Shown: positions 8,656 to 18,592 of the stretch, in pieces
Numbering within the stretch: position 1 is the first letter of the stretch
Layout of the letters: every line of letters begins with the position of its first letter
Assembly: GCA_006386115.1 (NCBI GenBank)
Contig: VFIW01000050.1
Location: forward strand, 508,563-572,562
Origin: Globisporangium splendens
Lineage: Eukaryota; Oomycota; Peronosporomycetes; Pythiales; Pythiaceae
Length of the DNA: 64,000 nucleotides
Direction of reading: 5' to 3'
Position numbers and translations under genes: made by a program
Notes under the pieces: model-generated
Database searches by the model: none
What the model saw: only the letters and a program-made list of their open reading frames with translations
What the model was told of the DNA's origin: nothing

Positions 8656-11618
8656 ATGGCGAAGCGCACCAACGATGATGATGGTGACGGCGACGACGCG
8701 TTTGGCGAGCGCCATGCCGCACACCATACTCTCCACGCCGTAAAGAAGCAGTACGTGTACGCCATGCGCCGCTTTCTGTAAATGTGCATCTGCTGCTGCT
8801 GTCGCTGCGTCCTCACTGATCCTTTTGTGTTTGCACATGCCGCAGAAGAGCCGCCGGCAGTTCATTGCCAGCAGTGCGTGCGACTGAACGCCATGCTGGA
8901 CGTAAAGAGGACCAGAGCGCAATGATGCAGCGGCATCTCTCGAACCGCCTAGCTGACGCGGCGCAGCTCAGTGTGGCCAGCGAGACCGCAGTCGTTTGCT
9001 TGCGGAGGCAGCGCCAGCGAGTCGTAGCGATATGCGCAAGCGCGAGTTCGCCAAGTGGAATAACAATACGAAGGACAGGAGAGCACAAAACGAAGCAGGT
9101 GTTCATGGCAACGCCGCAGCAGGCGACCAAGTTGCGCGTGCTGCTGGAAATGATCGCGCAGTTCCGGATACACCTGCTGCAGTTCCAGAAAGCGCAAATG
9201 GAGCCGGATGGATTCGCTCGAGTCTGGCGGAGGCTCGACAGAGTTATTGCGAAAGCGAACTCCGTAGAAAACCCAGAGAAAAGGATCCAATACGTGCAGC
9301 GGAAACTGAGGAGAGCGATCGCGATCGCGAACAAAGTGCCGACGCGAACGATAGACGAAGAAGCTGCGAACTGTGACGAAGCCGACGACGAGCTCGGGGC
9401 GTCCTCACCCGAGGCTGTGTCGCCTGCAGCAGAAACCTCAGCAGCGGCGCATAGCGAGCCGCTGGCTGTTGAGTTTCCGCCGCATCAGTGGATCCCGCCG
9501 ATACTCCTGAAGATGTACGAGCAGGTGGAACGCGGTGGGAGGGACTACGAAGCCAGCGAAGCGTTGCGCGTGTCGACTCGGAACTTGATGCTCAACATGC
9601 GAACCATCAATCCGTTTAGCCATCTGCAGATGCTCTACCGCGAGCCTCCTCCCGCAGCAGCCCACATGGAGTGGGAGTTGCGGCAGAATGCGACGGTGCA
9701 GAGCATCACCGCAGCACTGACGGCATCGCTTACGCCGCTGCATCGACTCGCGTTTTGGCTCACGAGTCCGCTTTCGTTGCACATCAAACCTGTGGCGTGC
9801 TGGCACCGGTTCTCGGACGTGATCGAGTCCATTCGGAGGCTCTCGGTGCATTTCCATGTCGTCGTGCTGTACTTGTACTCGGTCGCCATGGGTCGCGAAG
9901 ACGCGAGCGTGACGGAAGACTCGATTGCGCGACAAGTCGCGATCCAGTGCCAACTAGACGATCTGCGCAAAGCGTACGACCTAAACCCGCAGCTGATGAC
10001 CTCGAGCGATCGTCTGGTGCGCCAGTCGTATGCGTATTTCCCCGAATTGCTGGCGTTTCTGCACAAGTGGCGCCAAGAGCCTACTATTCACGCGTATGGG
10101 TTCCCATCCAGTGATGTGGCCAATGAATACATTGTCAATTTCCACTGGACAGAGAGGCGCAATCAGCGAACACTCGCAGAGCTGTCGACGCACTTGAAGG
10201 AGCTCTACCATTTGTGGCGAGAGTCAAGACTCGGCACGAAAGACTTTACAGTCATGCCGATTCAAAGGATTGGTCAGCTGGAGTACGCGATGAAAGAGAG
10301 GCTTCGCGCAGCGATCGATCTGTTGTATCACCACAATGTCGCCCATTGGATCCGGAATCGGCATAACTTGGGGTATCGTATCGATAAGTTGCGCATCAAA
10401 GCAAGCGAGTGTTCCGCAGCAGAAGAAGAAAAGTGGAAGGAGAATTCTCCAGATCCCAGCCTCAACCCAACGAAAGACGAATCAGGACAGCCAGAAGACA
10501 AAGCAATGCCAACATCACATGAGCACGAAGCCAAATACGAATTGGGACAGTCTGGGAACAAAGTGGCAGCAACCTCGTCGTATCATAAACATGAAGTCAA
10601 ACCGCCAAAGGAAGAGCTAAATCAGCAAGAAGAAAACGGTATCGCGTCGCGGACTCTAAAAGAAGATGAAAACCCAAAGGCAAAAGTCGACGTCAAGCGT
10701 GACCTCGAGAAACCCCCGAAGTCACGACGAGAAGCAGCGCCAAAGCGCACGAGACAATTCCGTGCACCTGGAGTATTTAATGTTAGCGAGAAGCAGTTGT
10801 CGTCGCCCTCGCTGCGATCGAAGCCTCCAAAAGTGCAGCGTGACTCGACGAGCAATTCGAACGGCGTTGCACAAGAGAAAGCAGTCAACAATTATGTAGC
10901 CGACTATGGCTCCAGCGGCACCATGCGCCTGACTAGCCAAGTGCATCTGAACGACATCTTTGCGTGGACAGACGAAGAGATTGACACATACGAGCAAGAA
11001 AAGGAGCACGTGTACCAGCTGCAGCAAAAGCTGTTGGCGCTGCGTGAGAAACTAGCGCTGGAAACGAGTATCGACGACGCGAAGCGCACGTGGAACGCGC
11101 GCAAACTCCCGGGTCGACCAAAGCACAGCATGTCGCTACTCGAAGGCTGGGCTCGTATCCGTGGTGTTGCCGAACTCGCAGTGCGCCATGCCGAAGAAAT
11201 CGCATTGCATGGTGCAGCCGAAGCGTTGATCCAGCGCCCATCGCTCCGCGTCGACACGAACGAGAGCTCGACAGATGATGCTAGCGCGACTACGACTACG
11301 AGGACGACGGAACCTGGTGCGTTGACGGACGACAGTAAGACGCCGTTGGACGCCGCAGCGATGCAGGTGGACTTGCGCGAGTTGAAAGTCACGATCGGTG
11401 CGTCGCGGACGTCGATCGACGAGATGCTGAAGAGCTACGACGGGGAAAAATCGAGCGAATGGCGGAACCACTTGCTGTTTTTCGCCGAAGCGAGCAAGAA
11501 TCTGCTGCAGATCGTGCAGCAGCAAGTCCCGAGTCTTGATGTGGGAGAAGTTGAAGGAGATAACTACGGCAACGAGGATCCAGGAAAGAGTGCGGAGGAA
11601 AGATCGGAAACGGGATAA
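8656..11618 (+). CDS. Uncharacterised 955-aa protein
   Basis: Two exons: 8656..8750 and 8846..11618, with a 95-bp intron (GTACGT...GCCGCAG) in phase 2. Exon 1 encodes an acidic start (MAKRTNDDDGDGDDAF). The long exon is open upstream of any ATG, which is why the first exon is needed. Residues about 85-500 are mainly helical, with the motifs FPPHQWIPPILLKMYEQV and WTERRNQRTLAELSTHLK. Residues about 500-690 are low complexity, rich in K, E, P and S. A second conserved-looking helical region (LNDIFAWTDEEIDTYEQEKEHV and onward) includes a coiled coil. No signal peptide, membrane span or catalytic motif is recognised. The gene is probably oomycete-specific, and a scaffold role would be guesswork. 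An alternative start at the internal ATG near 9105 is possible. Confidence 0.62.
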
Positions 11619-13454
11619 AGAGCGAAAGGATATCGAAGCCAGTTCAAGAGACGTGATCCCCTGCGTCGGGGAGAGGCTCGTCAAGTGAGTCCAGTGCAAT
11701 GCGGGCGAAGAATCCAATTGAGTCATGGGATCAGCTCAATTGTGGTACTACCGAATGGCGCGAGGGTGGTGGTAAGATGAGTCCAGTGGCACACACATGG
11801 GGGTGAGTGCAACTTGTGACACGCGTCAGCTCTTGAGCCGAGACCACCAGCGCGGCGTCCACTTTGGAGCGCTATTGACTGGTGGGGTCCTGTTCGGACG
11901 CTGTTGCAGCAGACTGATCACCTACAAATGCACAGGAAAAGCAGTAGAGACTTGAACATGTGGGTGCAAACAGAAGCTTCGAGTTGTGCATTGGCTGACG
12001 AGGTTGAGATTCTAGTTGTTCCAACTTGAGTCGCTTGGTTCTGCGACGTCAACTTGAGACAATTAATTGTCTGCCTTCACTGTCTTAATTTTTCTGGATT
12101 TTGGGTACCTCGTGGTACCTACAGCTTCGTTGCAGCAAACGGATCGCGTCAACGGCTACACCCGGAAAAACAACATGGACGCTGATCTTGTGACTATTAT
12201 AGGCGTGCAACAAAGTTGAAGTGCGCGACGACCAGCATGAGTGAGACTCTTTTTGCTCCTTCAGTGTAACGTCTTTTTTGGCGCTGAGAAGTGACAATTT
12301 TGAGACACAATTAAAGTTGTCTTCTGGAGCAGTTCAATTTTTCTCAATCTGCGGTGCGGTGCACAGCACAAAACACATGGCACCAAAAAAAGGGCAGTGC
12401 TTTTCGACAATTAAATCAATTTTCGGCATCCAGCGACCAATCATTTCTGACTGCGGGCAAAGCAATTCTCCAAATCACATTAGCAGCGTGCATAAAACGG
12501 CTGTTCTCAACAGCGAAAAAAGTGATGGGAGGGGTAGAAAATGCATAGCTGCCTGTTCCTCAACAAACAAACAAAAGCGAGAACACCGCGCAAATCACCC
12601 TCGTGTTTATGGCAGAAGCGCTTGTGTTTGCTGCATCACAGTGCACAGACGCTGAGATCTTATGCACAGCTTTTGCAGATTATAAAAAGAGAGATGGCAA
12701 ACACTTGCGAGATGACGCTTCTTTCTTACCGTATTCTGTTTTCTTTCCTCTTTCTCGCAGCCGTTTTTACATTTTGTCGCCATCAAGCGAAGAAAATCAA
12801 AATAATATATAACCTAACCAGCTGGTCACACATCCATCAACCACCATCCGTACACATACAAACTTGCAGTGCGTCCGTCGCATCTGCTCGTCCAGTCCCC
12901 GTTACATACAGCAAGTGCACACTGCACATGCAACCCCACATTGCGTACACATACAAATTCCAAATGTGCATGAAAACTTGTCGAGCGAGGGTCAGACGCG
13001 CCTGTGCACGCACGCACGACAACAAAGTTGTTTGTATGGGTCTCACCTTTTTATGTGAGCAGAAAAAAAAGAGAGAGAGAGGCAACACAACACAACGCAA
13101 CGCGCCTCCACATACGAGAGAGAGCCCGCCGCCATATACACAGACAACAAGCACCATCCTGCGTCTCTGCGTGTGTGTGTCTGGATTGGTCCCATCGAAA
13201 CACAAGTCGCCATTGCGCGCGCTTGCTTTCTCTGTATTGCAATATTGTGGGCGTGTCCGGTTGCGACGGCGTCCCATATTGGAAGCAGCCACTTGACTTG
13301 CCAGCCACGTCGCACCGCGTGAGTGTGTGCACCGTTGTTGTTGTGGGTTTGTGCACCAAATAAACACACTCAGCATCAACATCTCGACAAGCAGCACAAA
13401 TCGACAAACCGCGTTTGGCGCATTTGCGGGAGGGACGACGTGCTGCTTCTCACA
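11619..13454. other. Long intergenic region upstream of the P4-ATPase
   Basis: This 1.8-kb stretch has no recognisable protein. The open frames at 12541-13296 (+) and 12837-13559 (-) are low complexity and CA-rich, without domains. The last 300 bp is pyrimidine/CA rich and likely includes the 5' UTR of the flippase gene. Confidence 0.5.
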
Positions 13455-16400
13455 ATGAAGAGCGGCAAGGCGGTCTCGCAGGACGAGAATGACGGCGCCG
13501 CAACGCCCAAAGTGAGCGAGTACGTGCTGCTGGCGGCGTCGCCGCGGCCCAAGACGCACTCACAGGACGCCGCGGCGTCGTCGCCCAGCGACGCGCGCAG
13601 CCCGAGCCTGTTTGCGCTCAAGAGCCCGTTCCAGAAGAGCCCCCAGACGCGTTCTGCGGACGAAAATGAGGACGAGCAGGGCGAACGAGAGATCAAAGAG
13701 GCGTACGAGGAGCTCACGCTGCTGGACGATGTTGTGGACCAGAACGTGGTGCTCGAGAGCTCGCCGCAGGACTGGCCGCACCGCCGCCGCCAGAACAACA
13801 AGCTCGACCTGATCCAGGAAGCGCCGCGCGCGAGCCACGAGAAGAGCAACTACGATGAGAACGAGGAGAATGAGCTGACAGAGAACAGCGGCCAGAAAGA
13901 CGGGGACAATAATGACGACGAAAATGAAGAAGAGGAAGTGTGTCGGTACGTGTATCTGAACGCGCCGCAGGAGAACGCGGCGCAGGGCTACTGCAACAAC
14001 ACGGTGGTCACGTCGCGCTTCACGATCTACAACTTCATCCCCAAGCTTCTCTTCTACGAGTTCAGCAAGCTCGCGAATGCCTATTTTCTCGTCATATCGG
14101 TCATGCAGACCATCAAGCCGATCTCCAACACGGGTGGCTTCCCCGCGTCGCTGCCGGCGCTCACGATCATCGTGCTCATCGACATGTTTTTCGCGTGCCT
14201 CGAGGACTACAAGCGCCACAAGGCCGACCACATCGCCAACGAGCTCCCGTGCCGCAAGTTCTCTCTCGAGTCGCGCTCCTTTGAGGCGTCCAAGTGGCAG
14301 CACCTGCACGTGGGTGACGTCGTGAAGCTCTACAACCGCGAGGCTGTGCCGGCCGATCTCGTGATCCTCGGCGCATCCGAGCCTGATCCGGAGAACCCCG
14401 CGGGCATCTGTTACGTCGAGACCAAGTCTCTGGACGGCGAGACCAACCTGAAGCTCCGCCAGGGTCTCGAAGCGACGTACACGGTGCTGCAGCACGACGA
14501 GCAGATCGCCGACCTCGCGGGCGTCGTCATCTGCGAGACGCCCAACAACTCGATCCACCGGTTCAACGGCTCGCTCTCTCTCCAGAGCGGCACGAAGGAG
14601 GCGATCACGACGAACGCGGTCGTGCTGCGCGGCTCGACGCTGCGCAACACCGAGTACATCTACGGTCTCGTTGTCAACACAGGTCCGGACACGAAGATCA
14701 TGATGGCGTCCTCGAACACGCCCATGAAGTGGAGCAACATGGAGCGGCGCCTGAACCGGCAGATCATGTACATTTGCGCGCTCATGGTCGTGCTCTGTCT
14801 CACGGGCGCGATCGCGTCGGCGATCTGGAACCACTCCAACCTGAGCAGACATCGCGGCGAAGGCGCGTGGTACCTGTACGATAACAATGCGACGGCGGTG
14901 CGCGCGCCTGTGGGCAACTTTGTGATCCAGGTTTTATACTACTTCCTGCTGCTCAACTCGTTCATCCCCGTGTCGCTCTACGTCAGCATGACGTCGGTCA
15001 AGTTCATGCAGGCATACTTTATGAACAACGACCTCGAGATGTACCACGAGGAGTCAGACACGCCGTTCCAGGTGCGCACGATGTCGCTGAACGAGGAGCT
15101 CGGCCAGATCGACTACATCTTCAGCGACAAGACCGGCACGCTCACGTGCAACATCATGGAGTTCCGCAAGTGCTCGATCCACGGCGTGGCGTATGGCATG
15201 GGTGAGACGGAGGTGGGTATCGCGGCCAAGAAGCGCCGTCAAGCCGAAGAAGAAGCAGATCCGCGTGCCATGGGTGCTGCGATCGCTGAAGAGCGGAACG
15301 AGGACGACGGCCACCGCCACCGGGAGATCAAGGCGCCGTACGTCAACTACCAGGACGATGCGATTTTCGAAGCGTTGGCGCAAGAAGACAGCACGCAGGC
15401 CAAGGCCATCCATCGATTCTTTGAACACTTGGGTGTGTGCCACACGGTGATGCCGGAGAGAACCGCCGACGGCAATCTCCGACTGAGCGCGTCGTCTCCC
15501 GATGAGCAAGCGCTGGTCGCAGCCGCGGGGTGCTTTGGGTACAAGTTCGTGGCGCGGTCTCCAGGAAAAGCGATGGTCGAGTACTTTTCGTGCATCGAGA
15601 ACACGGGGGAAGACGACTGCTCTTCGACAACGCAGCCGGTCGCGGGCAATCCCGTCGGCGCGTACCACGTGCTCGAGGTGCTCGAGTTCAACAGCACGCG
15701 CAAGCGTATGTCGGTGATCGTGCGCATTCCGGACGGGAAGCTCAAGCTGCTGTGTAAAGGCGCTGACACGGTCATGTACGAGCGTCTGCGACCCACGACG
15801 GATCCGCGCTTGCTCCAGATCCGCAACAAGACGCTCCAGGACATGGAGATGTTCGCGTCGGAGGGGCTGCGCACGCTCGTGATCGGCGAGGCCGACGTGG
15901 ACGAGACGTTCTTTGCGAGCTGGGTGCTTCGGTACCGTACGGCGATCAACGACATGCGCCAGATTGAGCTGCGACGACTGGGCGATGCGAACGACATTGA
16001 TCGGCTGATGGAGGAGATCGAAGTGAACCTGGAGGTGCTTGGCGCAACAGCCATCGAGGATCGTCTGCAGGCCGAGGTGCCCGACACGATCCACAAACTG
16101 CGCCAGGCGTCGATCAAGATCTGGATGCTCACGGGCGACAAGGAGGAGACGGCGATCAACATTGGCTTTGCGTGTCGCTTGCTGACGCCAGACGTCGAGC
16201 GCGTCGTGATCTCTGCGGACACGCACCCGGACCTCGGCTCGATCATGGAGGAACTCGAGCGATACAGCACTCTGCAGCAGATGAGCGACGGCGAGATGAG
16301 CGACTCGGATCGCACCAAGCGCGGAGGACGACGAGGGCTCACAGGGACGCCAACGACCGAAAACTCGGAAGATACGCGGCCGCTGACGCGCATTGAGAGC

Positions 16401-18275
16401 ATCGCATGCTTCAACGCGACGCACGACGAGCTCGCGCTGGTGATCGACGGCGAAACCCTCGAGCTGGCGCTGGACCAGTGTCCGGAGCTCCTGCTGAGCG
16501 TGGCCGAGAAGTGCGTGGCGGTGATCGCGTGCCGCGTGTCGCCAGCCCAGAAAGCGCAACTCGTGCACCTGGTGCGCGACAATAGCCCCAAGGTGCGTAC
16601 GCTCGCGATCGGCGACGGCGCGAACGACGTGTCGATGATCCAAGCAGCCCACGTCGGCGTGGGCATCTCGGGCCAGGAGGGCATGCAGGCTGCTAACTCG
16701 TCGGACTACGCGATCGCGCAGTTCCGGTTCCTCTCGCGGCTGCTGCTCGTGCACGGCCGCTGGAACTACGTGCGCATGGGGAAGCTCATTCTGTACATTT
16801 TCTACAAGAATGTGATGATGAACCTGACGCAGTTCTGGTACATGATCTTCACGGGCTTTTCGGGGCAAAAGTTCTTCCTCGAGTGGGGACTGCAGGGCTA
16901 CAACCTCTTCTTCACGGCGCTGCCGATCGTGCTCATCAGTACGCTGGAGCAGGATGTGCCGGCGAACCTGGCGCACAACTACCCACTGCTCTACCGCATC
17001 GGCCAGGAGAACAGCCACTTCAACACCAAGATCGTCTGGGCTTGGATCACGTCGTGCGTCTGGGAGTCGCTCATCATCAGCTTCGGCACGCTCTTCGGCA
17101 TGCGGTACCTGACCGATGAAGGCGACACGCCAACCATGTGGGTCTACGGCTGCACGGCGTTCACGATCGTGCTGCTCGTCGTGACGCTCAAGCTGTGTCT
17201 GCACCAGCAGATGTGGTGGCCGGTCCACCTCGCGATCTACATCTGCTCGGTCTCGCTCTGGGTCGTCACGGCGGCCATCATCTCGAGCGGCAACTCGATC
17301 AGTTCGGCGTACTGGAACGGCGTCTTCTCCAACTCGTTCGGCGTCCAGGTGTTCTGGCTGCTCGTGCCGCTACTGACGTTCACGGCGCTGTCGCGAGACT
17401 TTTTGTGGAAGGGGTACATTCGCGCGTTCCGGCCATCATACAAGCACCTGGCGCAGGAAGTGAGCGCGTTCGGGTTGACGCCTCTGGCCGACAAGCTGCT
17501 CGCGTTCCCGCCTGCCGAGACGATCCCATGGGGCGATATGGAAGCGCCTGCAACTGCGGAGAGCGTCGTGGAGCTGCCGAGACGCAGCCGCGTGAGCACC
17601 AGCGAAGCGATCAAGATGGCGGTGCTGTCCGCGGCAGGCGCGGGCTCGGCGATCGCGATACCACCACGTCCATTGCCGCCGGCGCCCCGACAGCTGGCGC
17701 GCAAGTCGGTCAGCCGTGGCAGTGCGTTCAGTTACGATGCCGAGAGTGTCATGGTCGAGTCGTTTATGGCCACGGAGAGGTATAACAACCAGGAGTACCC
17801 GCAGGATGCGCGCACGTTGTTCGAGCGCCATGCGAGTCGTGGATCCATGGCGTTCCATGGACTACCGGACTCGGAAGCTGTCACGCACGCGCTGAGCGTG
17901 CTGAATAACGGCAATGGAGACGACGACGAAGGCGCCGCGCGACCGCGAGGACGCGAACGACTGCACTCTGCCGGCAACATCTTCCGCGGCGCGCGCCACT
18001 CGTTTGCGAAGCGGCCGCGGTTCGGATCGGCGTCGACGGTGCAGGGGGTGAACACGAACACCAATAACACGCGCGGCAGCCTCGTGGCCTCCAACAGCGA
18101 CGTCCAGTCGCCGTCGCCGTACCACCACCAGCAGAGCGCAGTGTCCAGCGAAGGAGGAGTGTCCACGCCACTCACTCCAGGAGATCCGTCCTTCCAGCAG
18201 CAGCAGCAGCAGCGGTCAGGTCCGCTCGTGCGCCGATACACGACCCCAAGGTACAATCGCCAAATGTCCGCATGA
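13455..18275 (+). CDS. P4-type phospholipid-transporting ATPase (flippase)
   Basis: Single exon, 1606 aa, from the ATG giving MKSGKAVSQDEND; the frame is open further upstream but without a better start. All P4-ATPase hallmarks are visible: the actuator DGET (327-330), the phosphorylated aspartate D558 in SDKTGTLT, the nucleotide-binding KGADTVMYERL, TGDKEET (893 onward) and the hinge GDGAND (1053-1058). Helices flank the catalytic loop, including the C-terminal set. P4 enzymes move aminophospholipids from the outer or lumenal to the cytosolic leaflet, usually with a CDC50 beta subunit (none here). The N-terminal about 150 residues are acidic and disordered. A long C-terminal tail follows the last helix (about residue 1320 on), rich in S, R and N and ending with a short polyQ run. 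It is longer than most family members, which suggests a regulatory tail. Confidence 0.93.
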   Translation: MKSGKAVSQDENDGAATPKVSEYVLLAASPRPKTHSQDAAASSPSDARSPSLFALKSPFQKSPQTRSADENEDEQGEREIKEAYEELTLLDDVVDQNVVLESSPQDWPHRRRQNNKLDLIQEAPRASHEKSNYDENEENELTENSGQKDGDNNDDENEEEEVCRYVYLNAPQENAAQGYCNNTVVTSRFTIYNFIPKLLFYEFSKLANAYFLVISVMQTIKPISNTGGFPASLPALTIIVLIDMFFACLEDYKRHKADHIANELPCRKFSLESRSFEASKWQHLHVGDVVKLYNREAVPADLVILGASEPDPENPAGICYVETKSLDGETNLKLRQGLEATYTVLQHDEQIADLAGVVICETPNNSIHRFNGSLSLQSGTKEAITTNAVVLRGSTLRNTEYIYGLVVNTGPDTKIMMASSNTPMKWSNMERRLNRQIMYICALMVVLCLTGAIASAIWNHSNLSRHRGEGAWYLYDNNATAVRAPVGNFVIQVLYYFLLLNSFIPVSLYVSMTSVKFMQAYFMNNDLEMYHEESDTPFQVRTMSLNEELGQIDYIFSDKTGTLTCNIMEFRKCSIHGVAYGMGETEVGIAAKKRRQAEEEADPRAMGAAIAEERNEDDGHRHREIKAPYVNYQDDAIFEALAQEDSTQAKAIHRFFEHLGVCHTVMPERTADGNLRLSASSPDEQALVAAAGCFGYKFVARSPGKAMVEYFSCIENTGEDDCSSTTQPVAGNPVGAYHVLEVLEFNSTRKRMSVIVRIPDGKLKLLCKGADTVMYERLRPTTDPRLLQIRNKTLQDMEMFASEGLRTLVIGEADVDETFFASWVLRYRTAINDMRQIELRRLGDANDIDRLMEEIEVNLEVLGATAIEDRLQAEVPDTIHKLRQASIKIWMLTGDKEETAINIGFACRLLTPDVERVVISADTHPDLGSIMEELERYSTLQQMSDGEMSDSDRTKRGGRRGLTGTPTTENSEDTRPLTRIESIACFNATHDELALVIDGETLELALDQCPELLLSVAEKCVAVIACRVSPAQKAQLVHLVRDNSPKVRTLAIGDGANDVSMIQAAHVGVGISGQEGMQAANSSDYAIAQFRFLSRLLLVHGRWNYVRMGKLILYIFYKNVMMNLTQFWYMIFTGFSGQKFFLEWGLQGYNLFFTALPIVLISTLEQDVPANLAHNYPLLYRIGQENSHFNTKIVWAWITSCVWESLIISFGTLFGMRYLTDEGDTPTMWVYGCTAFTIVLLVVTLKLCLHQQMWWPVHLAIYICSVSLWVVTAAIISSGNSISSAYWNGVFSNSFGVQVFWLLVPLLTFTALSRDFLWKGYIRAFRPSYKHLAQEVSAFGLTPLADKLLAFPPAETIPWGDMEAPATAESVVELPRRSRVSTSEAIKMAVLSAAGAGSAIAIPPRPLPPAPRQLARKSVSRGSAFSYDAESVMVESFMATERYNNQEYPQDARTLFERHASRGSMAFHGLPDSEAVTHALSVLNNGNGDDDEGAARPRGRERLHSAGNIFRGARHSFAKRPRFGSASTVQGVNTNTNNTRGSLVASNSDVQSPSPYHHQQSAVSSEGGVSTPLTPGDPSFQQQQQQRSGPLVRRYTTPRYNRQMSA

Positions 18276-18577
18276 TTGAGACATGCGATGTGCGGCGTCA
18301 TGACAAACTAGAAAAAGCACGAAAGCAGCGGACGATAAAACTGTATAGAAAGACAACCACGAACATCGAAGAGGACTTCTATTTATTGGTTAACCCGGTC
18401 TTCACTCTTGAATACCGGTATTTCCCGATGCAACAACTGATGACCAAATATTAGCTGGTTATCGGTAATCGAAGAATTCACATCAAATCAACATCACTGT
18501 GTGATTGGCTCGAAGTTGGTGTGGACGTCCTCCAAATTGAGCATTTTTCCCATACAAAAAGACATTGGCATTTAATG
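18276..18577. other. Intergenic flank of LINE copy 1
   Basis: This stretch lies between the flippase stop and the LINE target-site duplication. It carries one ACCGGTA-type motif near 18414 resembling those upstream of 8656. No gene was seen. Confidence 0.45.
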
Positions 18578-18592
18578 GAATGGTTGATCTTT
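18578..18592. repeat. Target-site duplication, left copy (LINE copy 1)
   Basis: GAATGGTTGATCTT here matches 22620-22633. The two repeats bracket the LINE, so they are read as the target-site duplication produced by target-primed reverse transcription. Confidence 0.85.

Noticed and set aside
12541..13296. 251-codon open frame upstream of the flippase
   Set aside because: CA-rich and low complexity, overlapped by open frames on the other strand, no motif; more likely promoter and 5' UTR.
15054..17228. Long open frames on the minus strand opposite the flippase (also 13560-14852 and 15347-16684)
   Set aside because: They mirror the GC-rich codon third positions of the real gene and have repetitive R/H/V-rich products without domains.
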